This document shows, one piece after another, positions 15,988 to 24,561 of a stretch of DNA of 64,000 nucleotides. The notes below the pieces were generated by a model. That model worked only from the letters and a program-made list of their open reading frames with translations. It was not told the origin of the DNA and did not search any database. The stretch's first letter is position 1, and every line of letters begins with the position of its first letter. Position numbers and translations under genes: made by a program. The stretch is from positions 1 to 64,000 of the forward strand of contig NZ_BCXI01000008.1 in NCBI RefSeq assembly GCF_001895025.1, given 5' to 3'. Source of the stretch: Rhodococcus zopfii NBRC 100606 = JCM 9919 (GTDB lineage: Bacteria > Actinomycetota > Actinomycetes > Mycobacteriales > Mycobacteriaceae).

Positions 15988-17745
15988 ATGCGGCTCACCA
16001 ACGTCGCGCACCTGCGCCTGCCCTTCGGTCGGCTGCTCGGCTACGACGTGACCGACGGACAGCTGGGCCGATCCCTTCCGGTCTCCTTCGACCAGCGGCG
16101 TCACGTCGCGGCCGGAGACCGTCCCGGATCCTGGATGGCGTTGTCCTTCAGGCTCTCCCAGCCCGTGCCGCCCGACGCTCTCGCGACCGCGTGGCTGGCG
16201 GTGGTCGCGCGGCACGGCACATTGCGGTCGGTCTTCGTGCCCGGAGACGACGGCGAGCCGCAGCTGTACGAGATCGACATCGCGCCCGGGCGCTGGGTCG
16301 AACACCCGATCGCATCCGGGCAGGCCGTCAACGACGCGCTACGGGACGTGCTCGACCGCGCGTGTTCGCCGTATGCCCGTCCGTCACACCGGTTGTGCAT
16401 GCTCGAGACGGCGGACGGGCCGACGGTGGTGATCGCCGCCGACCACTCGCACGTCGACATGTGGTCGATGCTGGTGATCGCACGTGACCTGCTCGCTGCG
16501 CTCGCGGCAGTGCACGACGGCCGAACGCCGGCGTTGCCGCCCGCCCCTGCGTTTGCCGAACACACCAGCGCGCTGCGGAACCGCCCGACCGCACCCGACG
16601 ACGTACGCCGCCGCTGGACGGAGGTGCTGGCGGCCGGCGACGACGTGATGCCACGGTTCCCGCTGCCGCTGGGCGAGTCGACGCTGCATCGCGAACGTGT
16701 GGAGGTGCGTGACGTGCTCGACGTCGACGACAGCGCCGCGTTCGCTGCGCAGGCCAGGGACGACGGCGTCTCGACCCTGGCGCTGGTGGTGGCGGCGATG
16801 ACCGACGTGACCCTCGAGCTGGCCGGCACGCCGTTGCGTGCGGTGTTCCCGGTGCACAGCCGGTACGACGCCACGTGGCACGACTCCGTCGGCTGGTTCA
16901 TCACCAATTCGGTGCTGGAATCGACCGTCCCCGAGCCCCGCGCTGTCGCGGAGGCGGTGAAAGAAGCGGTCCGGATGGGGTCGTGGCCCTTGGAGGACGT
17001 CCTGCGTCCGTGGGGCGGGATGCCCGAGGCACCCGGGATGTTCGCGATTTCGTGGCTGGACCTGCGCCGGTTGCCGGTCCGGGTCGACGCGACCGGACTG
17101 GACGCGCAGTACGTCGGCGCGACGATCCGCACCGACGGGGTGATGTTGTGGTTCGTCCTCGACGAGTCCGGGCTGCACCTTCGTTGCCGCTACCCCGACA
17201 CCGCCGAGGCCCGGCGGCATGTCGGAGCGTGGCTGGACACGCTCATCGCCCGCTTGCGGTCGCGAGCGCAGGAATCGGTCGGCGGGCGGCTGCGTCTCGG
17301 CGACCGGACATACCGGGTGCAGCGTGCCGCCCGCGCAGACGTGCCCGCGCTGGTCGCGTTGCTCTCCGGCGACGAGACCGGCGGCGCTCGGGAGATCGCG
17401 CGGTACGAGGAGGCGTACGACGCTGTGGCCCGGGACTCCTCGCACTACCTTGCCGTGGTGCGCGCCGAGGACGATCGGATCGTCGGCACCATGCAGCTCA
17501 CGATCGTCCCGGGGCTGGCCCGTGGCGGTGTCACGCGGATGCAGATCGAGGGGGTCCGGGTGGCGGCATCCGAACGTTCCCGGGGTGTCGGCACGGCGAT
17601 GCTCGAGTGGGCGCACGGGCACGGCCGTCAGCGCGGGGCGTCGCTCGCTCAGGTCACCACGGACCGGGTCTGCGAGCGGGTCCGTACGTTCTTCGCGCGG
17701 CTCGGTTACGACGACACTCGCGTCGGGCTCGAGCGGGCGCTCTGA
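15988..17745 (+). CDS. Condensation domain-GNAT acetyltransferase fusion protein
   Basis: The 585-residue protein joins two acyltransferase folds. Residues about 1-430 look like a condensation/PapA-type domain: the catalytic HxxxD is HSHVD at 153-157 in a context IAADHSHVDMWS, followed by the later YDATWHDSVGWFITNSV segment typical of condensation domains. Residues about 440-585 are a GNAT N-acetyltransferase: EGVRVAASERSRGVGTAML holds the acetyl-CoA loop (RSRGVG), and VRTFFARLGYDD the usual end. No carrier protein or adenylation domain is seen nearby. It may acylate a small molecule in two steps or load a lipid. GNAT plus condensation in one chain is unusual. Confidence 0.75.
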   Translation: MRLTNVAHLRLPFGRLLGYDVTDGQLGRSLPVSFDQRRHVAAGDRPGSWMALSFRLSQPVPPDALATAWLAVVARHGTLRSVFVPGDDGEPQLYEIDIAPGRWVEHPIASGQAVNDALRDVLDRACSPYARPSHRLCMLETADGPTVVIAADHSHVDMWSMLVIARDLLAALAAVHDGRTPALPPAPAFAEHTSALRNRPTAPDDVRRRWTEVLAAGDDVMPRFPLPLGESTLHRERVEVRDVLDVDDSAAFAAQARDDGVSTLALVVAAMTDVTLELAGTPLRAVFPVHSRYDATWHDSVGWFITNSVLESTVPEPRAVAEAVKEAVRMGSWPLEDVLRPWGGMPEAPGMFAISWLDLRRLPVRVDATGLDAQYVGATIRTDGVMLWFVLDESGLHLRCRYPDTAEARRHVGAWLDTLIARLRSRAQESVGGRLRLGDRTYRVQRAARADVPALVALLSGDETGGAREIARYEEAYDAVARDSSHYLAVVRAEDDRIVGTMQLTIVPGLARGGVTRMQIEGVRVAASERSRGVGTAMLEWAHGHGRQRGASLAQVTTDRVCERVRTFFARLGYDDTRVGLERAL

Positions 17746-17980
17746 TCTGCCGGATCGGGTCGACCGTGTTGCGGCGAGCATCGCATCGGCCCGATCACGC
17801 GGCACCGGTATAGTTGAACGGCCTGAAAGATCTTGGCTGGTGTGGTTATTCCAGCCCTCGGTACTCCTGAGATGAAGTCGTGCCTCCCGGCGTGAACCCG
17901 AGGCGCCCGATCCCTCAACGTAGTGGACGGTGGCGCCGGTCGAGTATCGAAGGTGTCGTCGTCCCGGACAGGAATGGACG

Positions 17981-18227
17981 ATGGACAAGAAGAGCATCCT
18001 TCTCTCAGGTCATCATGACCTTCATCATGGCGGCGACGATGTCGGTCATCATGGGCCTCGTCAACGTCGGGCCCTCGATGGAATGGTTGCGCGGGTGGCC
18101 CCTGCAGTTCGTCATCGCGTGGCCTATCGCCTTCTGCCTCACGATGGTTGCCTGGCCCGCGTCGATGGCCATCACCGGGAAGCTCGTCGGTGCCCGCAGC
18201 GAGGCGAGTGCTTCGCAGTCGTCCTGA
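17981..18227 (+). pseudogene. DUF2798-type small membrane protein with frameshift
   Basis: ATG 17981 follows AGGA by 7 nt and reads MDKKSILLS; near 18005 the frame must shift by one base to continue as QVIMTFIMAATMSVIMGLVNVG, a clear DUF2798 sequence with two membrane segments (WPLQFVIAWPIAFCLTMVAW is the second), ending at 18227. Without a shift, the product could only start at ATG 18015 (70 residues, first helix intact) or at distant GTGs. So this is either a disrupted gene, a sequencing error, or a late-start gene. The function of DUF2798 is unknown; members are small inner-membrane proteins. Confidence 0.6.
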
Positions 18228-18277
18228 CGAGCGGCCGGGACCGCGTCGACTCCGGGCGTCACCCGTTTGCATTCAGT

Positions 18278-18314
18278 GAGAATCAGACTATCTTCGAATG
18301 GTAGTAGGATTCTC
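18278..18314. promoter_or_regulatory. Inverted repeat upstream of LLM/SDR operon
   Basis: GAGAATC (18278-18284) and GATTCTC (18308-18314) form a perfect 7-bp inverted repeat around an AT-rich core, which is rare in this GC-rich DNA and may hold the promoter. A second hairpin, GCCTCGT-GAT-ACGAGGC, follows at 18325-18341. Both precede the GTG start at 18386. Confidence 0.4.
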
Positions 18315-18385
18315 GAACGGGACGGCCTCGTGATACGAGGCTCGGGTACAGGCGGGCAGGAGGCTCGCCGGAGAGGTGCGCGCTG

Positions 18386-19291
18386 GTGACGTTGCGGTTC
18401 ATCTTCCACTACCCGGAGATCAACGGCCCCGATGGCGACGTGCTCGACCCGGGTCCCGTTCGCGACGTGGCGGTCGCTGCCGAACGCGCCGGATTCGACG
18501 CCTTCTCGTTCAGCGAGCATCCCGCGCCCGGGGCGCGCTGGCTCACCGCCGGTGGGCACCAGACGCTCGACCCGTTCGTCGCGCTCGGCTATGTTGCCGG
18601 CGCGACCGAACGGTTGCGTCTGCTGACCTATCTGGCGGTCGCCCCCTACCGCAACCCGTTCCTGCTCGCCAAGGCCGCCGCATCCCTGGACAAGATTTCC
18701 GGCGGACGGTTCACGCTCGGTATCGGGACCGGCTATCAGAAGAGCGAATTCCACGCTCTCGGTGTCGACTTCGACGAACGCAACGCCCTGTTCGACGAAG
18801 CCCTCGACGTGTTGCCGCTGCACTGGAGCGGCGAGCCGTTCAGCTACGACGGCCGCCACTTCAGCGCACACGACATCATCGCCCGGCCGCGCCCGGTGCA
18901 GACGCCGATCCCGATCTGGATCGGCGGGAACTCCAAGCTCACGCGGCGCCGCGTCGCACAACACGCCCAGGGCTGGATGCCCATGTCGGGCGGCGCGCAA
19001 CTCAGCACCACCGCACGCACCCGCGAACTGGGTCCGATCGGCGAACTCGCCGGTCAGATCACAGAAGTGCGCGAGGCGGCGATCGCGGCGGGACGTTCCG
19101 ACCACATCGACGTCGTCTACTCCTACAGCAACGAGATCGGTTCAGCCGCTGTCGATTCCGGCCATCATCGCGAGGTGTTCGCCGACCTCGAGAAGGCCGG
19201 TGTCGACTGGGTGACCGTCTCGTGCCGCATCGAGGGACTGTCGGCCACCGTCGACTTCCTCGAGTCGTTCGGCGCCACCTACCTGTCGTGA
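18386..19291 (+). CDS. LLM-class (luciferase-like) F420- or flavin-dependent oxidoreductase
   Basis: The 301-residue protein has the TIM-barrel pattern of luciferase-like monooxygenases: AERAGFDAFSFSEHP near 30, LDPFVALGYVAGATERLRLLT, KAAASLDKISGGRFTLGIGTG and PIPIWIGG near 180. In actinobacteria many such proteins use coenzyme F420. The substrate is unknown. It starts with GTG 18386 and overlaps the following SDR gene by 4 bases, so both are co-translated and probably act on the same compound, for example as successive redox steps. Confidence 0.85.
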   Translation: MTLRFIFHYPEINGPDGDVLDPGPVRDVAVAAERAGFDAFSFSEHPAPGARWLTAGGHQTLDPFVALGYVAGATERLRLLTYLAVAPYRNPFLLAKAAASLDKISGGRFTLGIGTGYQKSEFHALGVDFDERNALFDEALDVLPLHWSGEPFSYDGRHFSAHDIIARPRPVQTPIPIWIGGNSKLTRRRVAQHAQGWMPMSGGAQLSTTARTRELGPIGELAGQITEVREAAIAAGRSDHIDVVYSYSNEIGSAAVDSGHHREVFADLEKAGVDWVTVSCRIEGLSATVDFLESFGATYLS

Positions 19292-20181
19292 GCGGGCCTG
19301 CTGCCGTGACGGGATGGTTCGAAGAGCGCGCAGGCCTGGCGGGGTCGGTCGCCGTGATCACCGGGGGCGCAGGGGGACTCGGTGAGGCGATCGTGCGCGA
19401 CCTCGCCGCGAACGGTGTGCGGCCGGCCGTGATCGACATCGATCGCGATGCCGTGGCGGCACTGGCTTCGTCGTTGCACGATCAGGGACTCGACGCGATC
19501 GTGCGGCACGGCGACGCCCGCGACCCTGACGCGCTGGCCGCACTGTTCGACGAGGTCGACGAACGCTGGGAGCGGCTCGACACCTTGGTGAACATCGTCG
19601 GCGGCACCTTCCGGTCGCCCTTCGTCGACACCAAGCCAAAAGGCTGGGACGCGCTCGTGCGCACCAACCTCTCGCACGTGCTGCACGCGTGTTCGCTCGC
19701 GGTGCCCCGGATGAAGAACGGTGGCCGCGGGGGCAGCATCATCAACCTCACGACCATCGAAGCGCACCGGGCCGCACCGGGTTTCGCCGTCTATTCGGCT
19801 GCGAAAGCTGCAGTCGAGCAGTTCGCCCGAACACTCGCGGTCGAGGTGGCACCGGACCGGATCCGCGTGAACAATATTGCGCCCGACTTCGTTCCGACGC
19901 CGAACCTCGAGCGGCTGGCGGTGGGGGAACACGCCCTGGTCGATCCGCGCAGTGCGGCGATCGCGATTCCGATGGGACGCGTCGGGCACGTCCACGACAT
20001 CTCCAACTGCGTCGTGTTCCTTGCATCGGGACTGTCGTCGTTCATCACCGGTACGACGCTGCACCCGGACGGCGGAACCCTCGCGTCGTCCGGATGGTTC
20101 AACTGGCCCGGGCACGGCTGGGCGAACTATGCGCCGGCGGACGTCCTGGAACGGACAGCGGACCCTGTCACCGACAGCTAG
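19288..20181 (+). CDS. Short-chain dehydrogenase/reductase (SDR)
   Basis: The 297-residue protein has the classical SDR motifs: TGGAGGLG (cofactor loop) near 25, NIVGG at the NNAG position, SIINLTTIEA, and the catalytic YSAAK near 167, with a C-terminal GTTLHPDGG. GTG 19288 overlaps the stop of the upstream LLM gene; GTG 19306 is an alternative start. The Asp at the end of the second strand (VIDIDRD) suggests NAD preference. It would oxidise an alcohol or reduce a ketone in the same pathway as the LLM enzyme. It overlaps the convergent TetR gene by 4 bases at the stop codons. Confidence 0.87.
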   Translation: MSGPAAVTGWFEERAGLAGSVAVITGGAGGLGEAIVRDLAANGVRPAVIDIDRDAVAALASSLHDQGLDAIVRHGDARDPDALAALFDEVDERWERLDTLVNIVGGTFRSPFVDTKPKGWDALVRTNLSHVLHACSLAVPRMKNGGRGGSIINLTTIEAHRAAPGFAVYSAAKAAVEQFARTLAVEVAPDRIRVNNIAPDFVPTPNLERLAVGEHALVDPRSAAIAIPMGRVGHVHDISNCVVFLASGLSSFITGTTLHPDGGTLASSGWFNWPGHGWANYAPADVLERTADPVTDS

Positions 20182-20732
20182 GGCCGCATTCCGGCCAGCA
20201 TGATCGACACCAGGCGTGGCACGAGCTCGGGTGCGGCCGCGCGGAGGGCCTCGGGTTGGGGACGGGTGATCATGCCGATCGCGAGGACGAACTCGAGTGC
20301 GCTCACGTGTGCGCCGACGGTGCCCGCGGCCCGGGCGGCGTCGAGCACGTCCTCGACTCCGGCGAGTGTGATCCCCTGTGCCGTCCGCAGAGACTCCGGC
20401 AACTCGTCCGCGACGAGCTCGGCCAGGCCGGCCGACAATGCGCCCAGATCCAGGTCGACGAGTCGCCGCACGTAGTTCATCCATGCGGCGTCCGGTGCTG
20501 TACCGAACGCGTCGAGTGCATCGGCGGACGCGCTCTGCATGTCGCCGAGGATCGCCAGTGCCACCTCGTTCGCGAGCGCGCCCCTCGAGTCGAAGTTCCG
20601 GTACAGCGTGGCTATGCCGACACCGGCGGCCTCGGCGATGGTCTCCAGCGCGATGTCGCTGCCCTGGGCGGCGAACAACCGTCGTGCTTCCCGGACGATG
20701 GCTTGACGACGCTTCGCGGCATCGGAACGCAT
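20178..20732 (-). CDS. TetR-family regulator
   Basis: The 184-residue protein has a TetR helix-turn-helix near its start (IVREARRLFAAQGSDIALETIAEAAGVGIATLYRNF in the ORF, about residues 10-45). ATG 20732 was chosen over the upstream ATG 20765 because it is preceded by GGAGGAG at good distance. It is divergent from the membrane protein at 20846, and two tandem operators lie between them, so it probably represses itself and that gene. The ligand is unknown, perhaps a drug-like compound. Confidence 0.85.
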   Translation of the reverse strand: MRSDAAKRRQAIVREARRLFAAQGSDIALETIAEAAGVGIATLYRNFDSRGALANEVALAILGDMQSASADALDAFGTAPDAAWMNYVRRLVDLDLGALSAGLAELVADELPESLRTAQGITLAGVEDVLDAARAAGTVGAHVSALEFVLAIGMITRPQPEALRAAAPELVPRLVSIMLAGMRP

Positions 20733-20775
20733 CTGTACTCCTCCGGCGGGCGTCGGTCTTGACATCCCATTCTAA

Positions 20776-20819
20776 CCGGAGGAACATACTCCGGTATAAG
20801 TGGAGGAAATTCATCCGGT
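20776..20819. promoter_or_regulatory. Two tandem 20-bp TetR operators
   Basis: Site 1 (20776-20795) contains the palindrome CCGGAG...CTCCGG; extended arms ACCGGAG/CTCCGGT have a 7-bp spacer. Site 2 (20800-20819) matches site 1 at 14 of 20 positions (GGAGGAA and TCCGGT are shared). The two begin 24 bp apart in the same orientation. They lie between the TetR gene and the divergent membrane protein gene. Confidence 0.7.
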
Positions 20820-20845
20820 TATTGAACCGGCAGAAGGACGTGGCA

Positions 20846-21862
20846 ATGACGCAGATCGACACGGATTCCCCGGTGGCCGACGGGGGCGCCACGGGACGCA
20901 CCCGGAACCCCGCCGTCATGCTGCTCGCCATGTGCTGCGGTCTCGGCGTGATCCTGGTCCTGCTGCTGATGCTCTTCATCCTGCCGTCACTGAAGAGCGG
21001 CCCTCACGATCTGGCGGTGGGTGTGGTGGGAGCCGATACCGCCGAGTTCGAGCAGGCCCTCGGTGTGGCCGCCCCGGATGCGTACGAGCCGCGCCGCTTC
21101 GACTCGGAAGGGGAACTGCGAGAGGCGATCCGCAATCGCGACGTGGTCGGTGGGTTTGTCGTCGACGGCCCCGACGTCCACACTCTGGTCGCCGGTGCCG
21201 GTTCGGCCACGATCTCCGGATCCATCACGGGCACCGCCCGGGCAGTGGGCACGGCGACCGGATCCGACGTGACGGTCGAGGACGTCGTTCCGTTGCCCGA
21301 GTCGGATCCGACCGGCATCGGCATCGGCGGACTGGCGTTTCCGCTCGTGTTCGGCGGTATCGTCCCGGTTGTCGCGTTCCGGAAGATCTTCCCACGCGGC
21401 AACGCGTGGTACCTGGCAGGTCTGATCGGTTTCGCCGCGCTCGGTGGTATCGCTGTCGCGACCGTGCTCACCTACTGGTTCGGCAGCATCGAATCCGGCA
21501 TGTGGACGGTCGCGGGGGCCATGGCGCTGGGCATCGCAGCGCTCGCGCTGCCGTTGGCAGGTCTTCAGAAGATGTTCGGCGCCAAGGGATTCACGATCGG
21601 CGCGATGACCATGATGTTCCTCGGCAACCCGCTGGCGGGGATCGCCACCACGGCGGCGTGGTTGCCCGAGGGACTCGGCGCATTCGGCCAGATCCTGCCG
21701 CCCGGCGCCACCGGAACCCTGGTCCGTTCGACCGCCTACTTCGACGGGGCCGGCGGGGCCACGGCGGCGCTGACTCTCGTGGCGTGGGTCGTCGTCGGAG
21801 CGGTGCTCTATGCGCTCGGTGCGGTGCGCGCTCGGGGTGAGGACCAGACGGAATCCGCCTGA
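20846..21862 (+). CDS. Membrane protein, ABC-2/YhgE-like
   Basis: The 338-residue protein has a first membrane helix (AVMLLAMCCGLGVILVLLLMLFILP), an extracytoplasmic domain of about 130 residues (AVGVVGADTAEFEQAL ... VVGGFVVDGPDVHTLVAG), then about five more helices. This is the arrangement of the small YhgE/Pip-like and ABC-2 permease-related proteins. ATG 20846 has AAGGACG upstream. It is divergent from a TetR repressor with two operators between, a common arrangement for efflux functions. No ATP-binding partner is next to it, so transport is not proved. Confidence 0.7.
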   Translation: MTQIDTDSPVADGGATGRTRNPAVMLLAMCCGLGVILVLLLMLFILPSLKSGPHDLAVGVVGADTAEFEQALGVAAPDAYEPRRFDSEGELREAIRNRDVVGGFVVDGPDVHTLVAGAGSATISGSITGTARAVGTATGSDVTVEDVVPLPESDPTGIGIGGLAFPLVFGGIVPVVAFRKIFPRGNAWYLAGLIGFAALGGIAVATVLTYWFGSIESGMWTVAGAMALGIAALALPLAGLQKMFGAKGFTIGAMTMMFLGNPLAGIATTAAWLPEGLGAFGQILPPGATGTLVRSTAYFDGAGGATAALTLVAWVVVGAVLYALGAVRARGEDQTESA

Positions 21863-21886
21863 ACTGGATTCGGGCCGAACCCGGAG

Positions 21887-23170
21887 TCACGGGCGTCCGA
21901 CCGGACCCGGGTGGCGTGCGATCATCCGCTCGGGAGCTCGCCAGACGGTGCCGAGGCCGCGGGGCCCGATTCCCCGGTCGAGTGCGGCGAGCAGGACCGC
22001 GCAGCCGATCCCCGACAGGGCGACGCTCGTGCCGAACAGAGCGGGATAGCCGAGCAGATCACCGACCGCACCCGCCACGAAACCCGCCAGACCCTGGACA
22101 ACGACGATCGAGCACGCCATCAGGGTGTAGTCGCTGCCGGCGTGGTCGCGGTCGGCGGCGTCCATCATGAGCGTGAACACCGCGACGGTCGCGGCGCCCC
22201 CGAGGACGTGCTCGGCCATGCTCGCCGAGACGATCAGGCCGAAACCGCCGACTCCGAGGGACGCAACCAGGTAGAGCGCCAGGCTCGCGGTCTGGGTCAC
22301 CCCACCGATCAGCAGTGCACGGCGTCGGCCCCACCGGGAACACATCCACGCACCCAGCGCCGCCCCGGCGAGCGCACCCACGGACGACAGGACCCCCTTG
22401 ATCAGCGCGATCTGGCCGAGGGACAGGCCCGAGTCGGACATGAACGGGCCGACCATCGCCGACCCCATCGAGTCCCCGAACTTGAAACCGCCGATGAGAA
22501 GGATGAACGCGGCCATCCCGGGACGCCGCAGACGCGTCCACCACCCGGCCGCCAGCCGCCCCGGCGTCGTCGCCTCCCGGGTGCTGCGCACCGTCGTCTG
22601 CCGCATCGTCCACACCGGGATCGTCGTCACCAGCAGCAGCACGGCCATCGCGACGAAGAGTGCTCGCCATCCCGCGATCGAGAACAGCCAGAGCAGCGCG
22701 CCGCCGCCCACGATCATGCCGATCCGGTAAGCGCCGGCCTGAATTCCGTTGCCGGCGCCGCGCTCCCGCGGCCCCAGCAGCTGGACGGCGAGCCCGTCGG
22801 TGGCGATGTCCTGGGTTGCCGACACCGCGTTGACGACCGCGATCCCGACCAGCATCCAGCGCAGCGACGACTCGAGATCGAGTGCGGCCAACCCGAGCGT
22901 CACCGCCGCCGAGAGCAACTGCAGCGTCAGCAGCCATCGGCGTCGGGTGCCGTAGTGGTCGACGTACGGCGCCCACAGGAACTTCAGGGCCCACGGCGCG
23001 AACAGGACACCGGTCGCGCTGATCGCGATGAGCGAGAACCCCGATTCGCGGAGCACCACCGGCAACGCCTGGGTGAAGAACCCGTACGGCAGGCCCTGTG
23101 CGAAATACAGGGCGACGAGCAGCACCACGGTGGACACCGGGATCGTGCCCGGCCGGGCCGCTGATTTCAT
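21887..23170 (-). CDS. MFS transporter, AmpG/RhtX-like
   Basis: The 427-residue protein has about 12 hydrophobic segments. The start VVLLVALYFAQGLPYGFFTQALPVVLRE and PWALKFLWAPYVDHYG near 65 are characteristic of the AmpG (muropeptide permease) and RhtX/FptX (siderophore uptake) branch of the major facilitator family; TQDIATDGLAVQLL near 120 also fits. It would import a cell-wall fragment or siderophore by proton symport, or something else; context does not help. ATG 23170 (MKSAARPG) begins just before the first helix. It is convergent with the YhgE-like gene. Confidence 0.78.
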   Translation of the reverse strand: MKSAARPGTIPVSTVVLLVALYFAQGLPYGFFTQALPVVLRESGFSLIAISATGVLFAPWALKFLWAPYVDHYGTRRRWLLTLQLLSAAVTLGLAALDLESSLRWMLVGIAVVNAVSATQDIATDGLAVQLLGPRERGAGNGIQAGAYRIGMIVGGGALLWLFSIAGWRALFVAMAVLLLVTTIPVWTMRQTTVRSTREATTPGRLAAGWWTRLRRPGMAAFILLIGGFKFGDSMGSAMVGPFMSDSGLSLGQIALIKGVLSSVGALAGAALGAWMCSRWGRRRALLIGGVTQTASLALYLVASLGVGGFGLIVSASMAEHVLGGAATVAVFTLMMDAADRDHAGSDYTLMACSIVVVQGLAGFVAGAVGDLLGYPALFGTSVALSGIGCAVLLAALDRGIGPRGLGTVWRAPERMIARHPGPVGRP

Positions 23171-23313
23171 GGGCACATCCTGGCAGAGCCGTCCGGCGCC
23201 GGCCGTACAGGCGCGACCGCCCGCCGGGGGAGACGGCGACACGGGTCAACCCGGTCCGGCCGGTCGCTTCCGGATTTCACGTCACCGGTTCGCGGGCCTC
23301 CACGTCGACGGCA

Positions 23314-23721
23314 CTATGCCGGCTGGTCGGCCGCGGGCCGATGGGCGGCGGGCTGGAACAGCTCGATCAGATTGCCTGCGGGGTCGGCGAGCAGGATCTG
23401 GCGGCCGCCCGGCCCGGCCACCACGTCGCTGCGGAACTCGATGCCGGCACCGCGCAGGCGGGCGATCTCGGCGTCGAGGTCGCCGACGACGAGGTGGATC
23501 CGGTTGCGGCCCGCACCGGCGGACTCGGCGGGGGTGGCGCGCGCCCCCGAACTGGCCGGCCCGGACAGCAGCAGCCGCAACGAACCCCGGATCACGTCGG
23601 CGAAGGCGGGTGCGGGATTGGTGAGCACGGTGAAGCCGAGATGGTGGGTGTAGAAGGCGACGGCCGCGGGCACGTCGTCGACGAGGTACCGGACGCTGAC
23701 GTATTCGTCGGAGGGGGTCAT
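23314..23721 (-). CDS. VOC-family (glyoxalase/bleomycin-resistance fold) protein
   Basis: The 135-residue protein has the paired beta-alpha-beta-beta-beta units of the vicinal oxygen chelate family: YVSVRYLVDDVPAAVAFYTHHLGFTV at the start and GRQILLADPAGNLIELFQP at the end, where the Glu is a usual metal ligand. The first module His is not obvious (VRYL). It lies 13 bp after the ArsR-arsenate reductase fusion gene and runs the same way, so it is probably co-transcribed; many ars operons carry a VOC protein, some of which (ArsI) break carbon-arsenic bonds. A direct arsenic role is only a guess here. Confidence 0.75.
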   Translation of the reverse strand: MTPSDEYVSVRYLVDDVPAAVAFYTHHLGFTVLTNPAPAFADVIRGSLRLLLSGPASSGARATPAESAGAGRNRIHLVVGDLDAEIARLRGAGIEFRSDVVAGPGGRQILLADPAGNLIELFQPAAHRPAADQPA

Positions 23722-23734
23722 CGGACGCTCCTGG

Positions 23735-24493
23735 TCATGTTGGGGCGGTAAGGGTCTCGCACAGGTACCGGATGCGGGTGTCGATCTCGGCGGCGGTGGC
23801 CCGGAAGGCCGGGTAGGTGTTGTCGTCGGTACCGCCGTCCGCTGCCGGGTCGGCGATGCTCCAGTGGATCCGCCGGGTGTCGTCGCCGAACTCGGGGCAG
23901 ACTTCACGGGCCTTGTCGCACAAGGTGATCACCGTGCCGAACCGGCGATCGGCGAGGGTGTCGAGGTGGCGGGGATGCTGATCGGTGATATCGATCCCGA
24001 ACTCCTCTCGCAGTACCCGCACCGTATTGGGGTGCATGCCCGGCTTGGGCCGGGTGCCGGCGCTGATCACGTCGACGGTGCCGTCGGTGCTCCGCCGGAG
24101 CAGAGCTTCCGCGATCGCCGAGCGGGCGCTGTTGCCGGTGCACACGAACAGCACCGGTGCGGGCGTCGCCGGGGTGAGCGTCGTGGGCGCGAGGTTGCGG
24201 CCCAACGCCGGGTGCAGTGCGGCACCGGCACCGGCCAGCATCTCGGTGCACCGGTCCAGGTCCAGGTGGTAGTAGCTGTCGCGGCCGTCGAAGCTGCTGC
24301 GGGTGGCCCGCACGAGCCCGCCGTCCCGGAGCAGCCGCAGATGGTAGGAGATCAGGTTCTGCGGCTCACCGACCAGGGACACCATCTCCCGGACCCGATA
24401 GTCGCTGCCGGACAGCGCTGCCAACAGATGCCACCGCACCGGATGCGCGGCCAGCTGCACGAAGGACGGGACGGGTTGACGCACCAGCTCCAC
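23735..24493 (-). CDS. ArsR regulator fused to arsenate reductase (low-molecular-weight phosphatase fold)
   Basis: The 252-residue protein has an ArsR winged helix (about 10-90: VRWHLLAALSGSDYRVREMVSLVG, QNLISYHLRLLRDGGLV) joined to an ArsC/LMW-PTPase domain (about 110-250). The catalytic loop VCTGNSARSAIAEALL holds CX5R, and ITLCDKAREVCPEF holds the later redox cysteines. It would both sense and reduce arsenate, or use a small phosphatase domain as sensor. A near-perfect ArsR-type palindrome is 22 bp upstream. It is divergent from an APC permease. Such fusions are known in actinobacteria, but the joint control of a permease is worth noting. Confidence 0.85.
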   Translation of the reverse strand: MELVRQPVPSFVQLAAHPVRWHLLAALSGSDYRVREMVSLVGEPQNLISYHLRLLRDGGLVRATRSSFDGRDSYYHLDLDRCTEMLAGAGAALHPALGRNLAPTTLTPATPAPVLFVCTGNSARSAIAEALLRRSTDGTVDVISAGTRPKPGMHPNTVRVLREEFGIDITDQHPRHLDTLADRRFGTVITLCDKAREVCPEFGDDTRRIHWSIADPAADGGTDDNTYPAFRATAAEIDTRIRYLCETLTAPT

Positions 24494-24514
24494 TACCCGA
24501 GGATATCACCAGAT

Positions 24515-24532
24515 ACATCAAACAGATTTGAT
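24515..24532. promoter_or_regulatory. ArsR operator palindrome
   Basis: CATCAAA-CAGA-TTTGATG is a perfect 7-bp inverted repeat, AT-rich against the local background and of the length usual for ArsR/SmtB operators. It lies 22 bp from the ATG of the ArsR fusion gene and 30 bp from the ATG of the divergent permease, so one site could control both. Confidence 0.75.
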
Positions 24533-24561
24533 GCAATTCGGTGGCGCTCGAAGGAGCCGTG

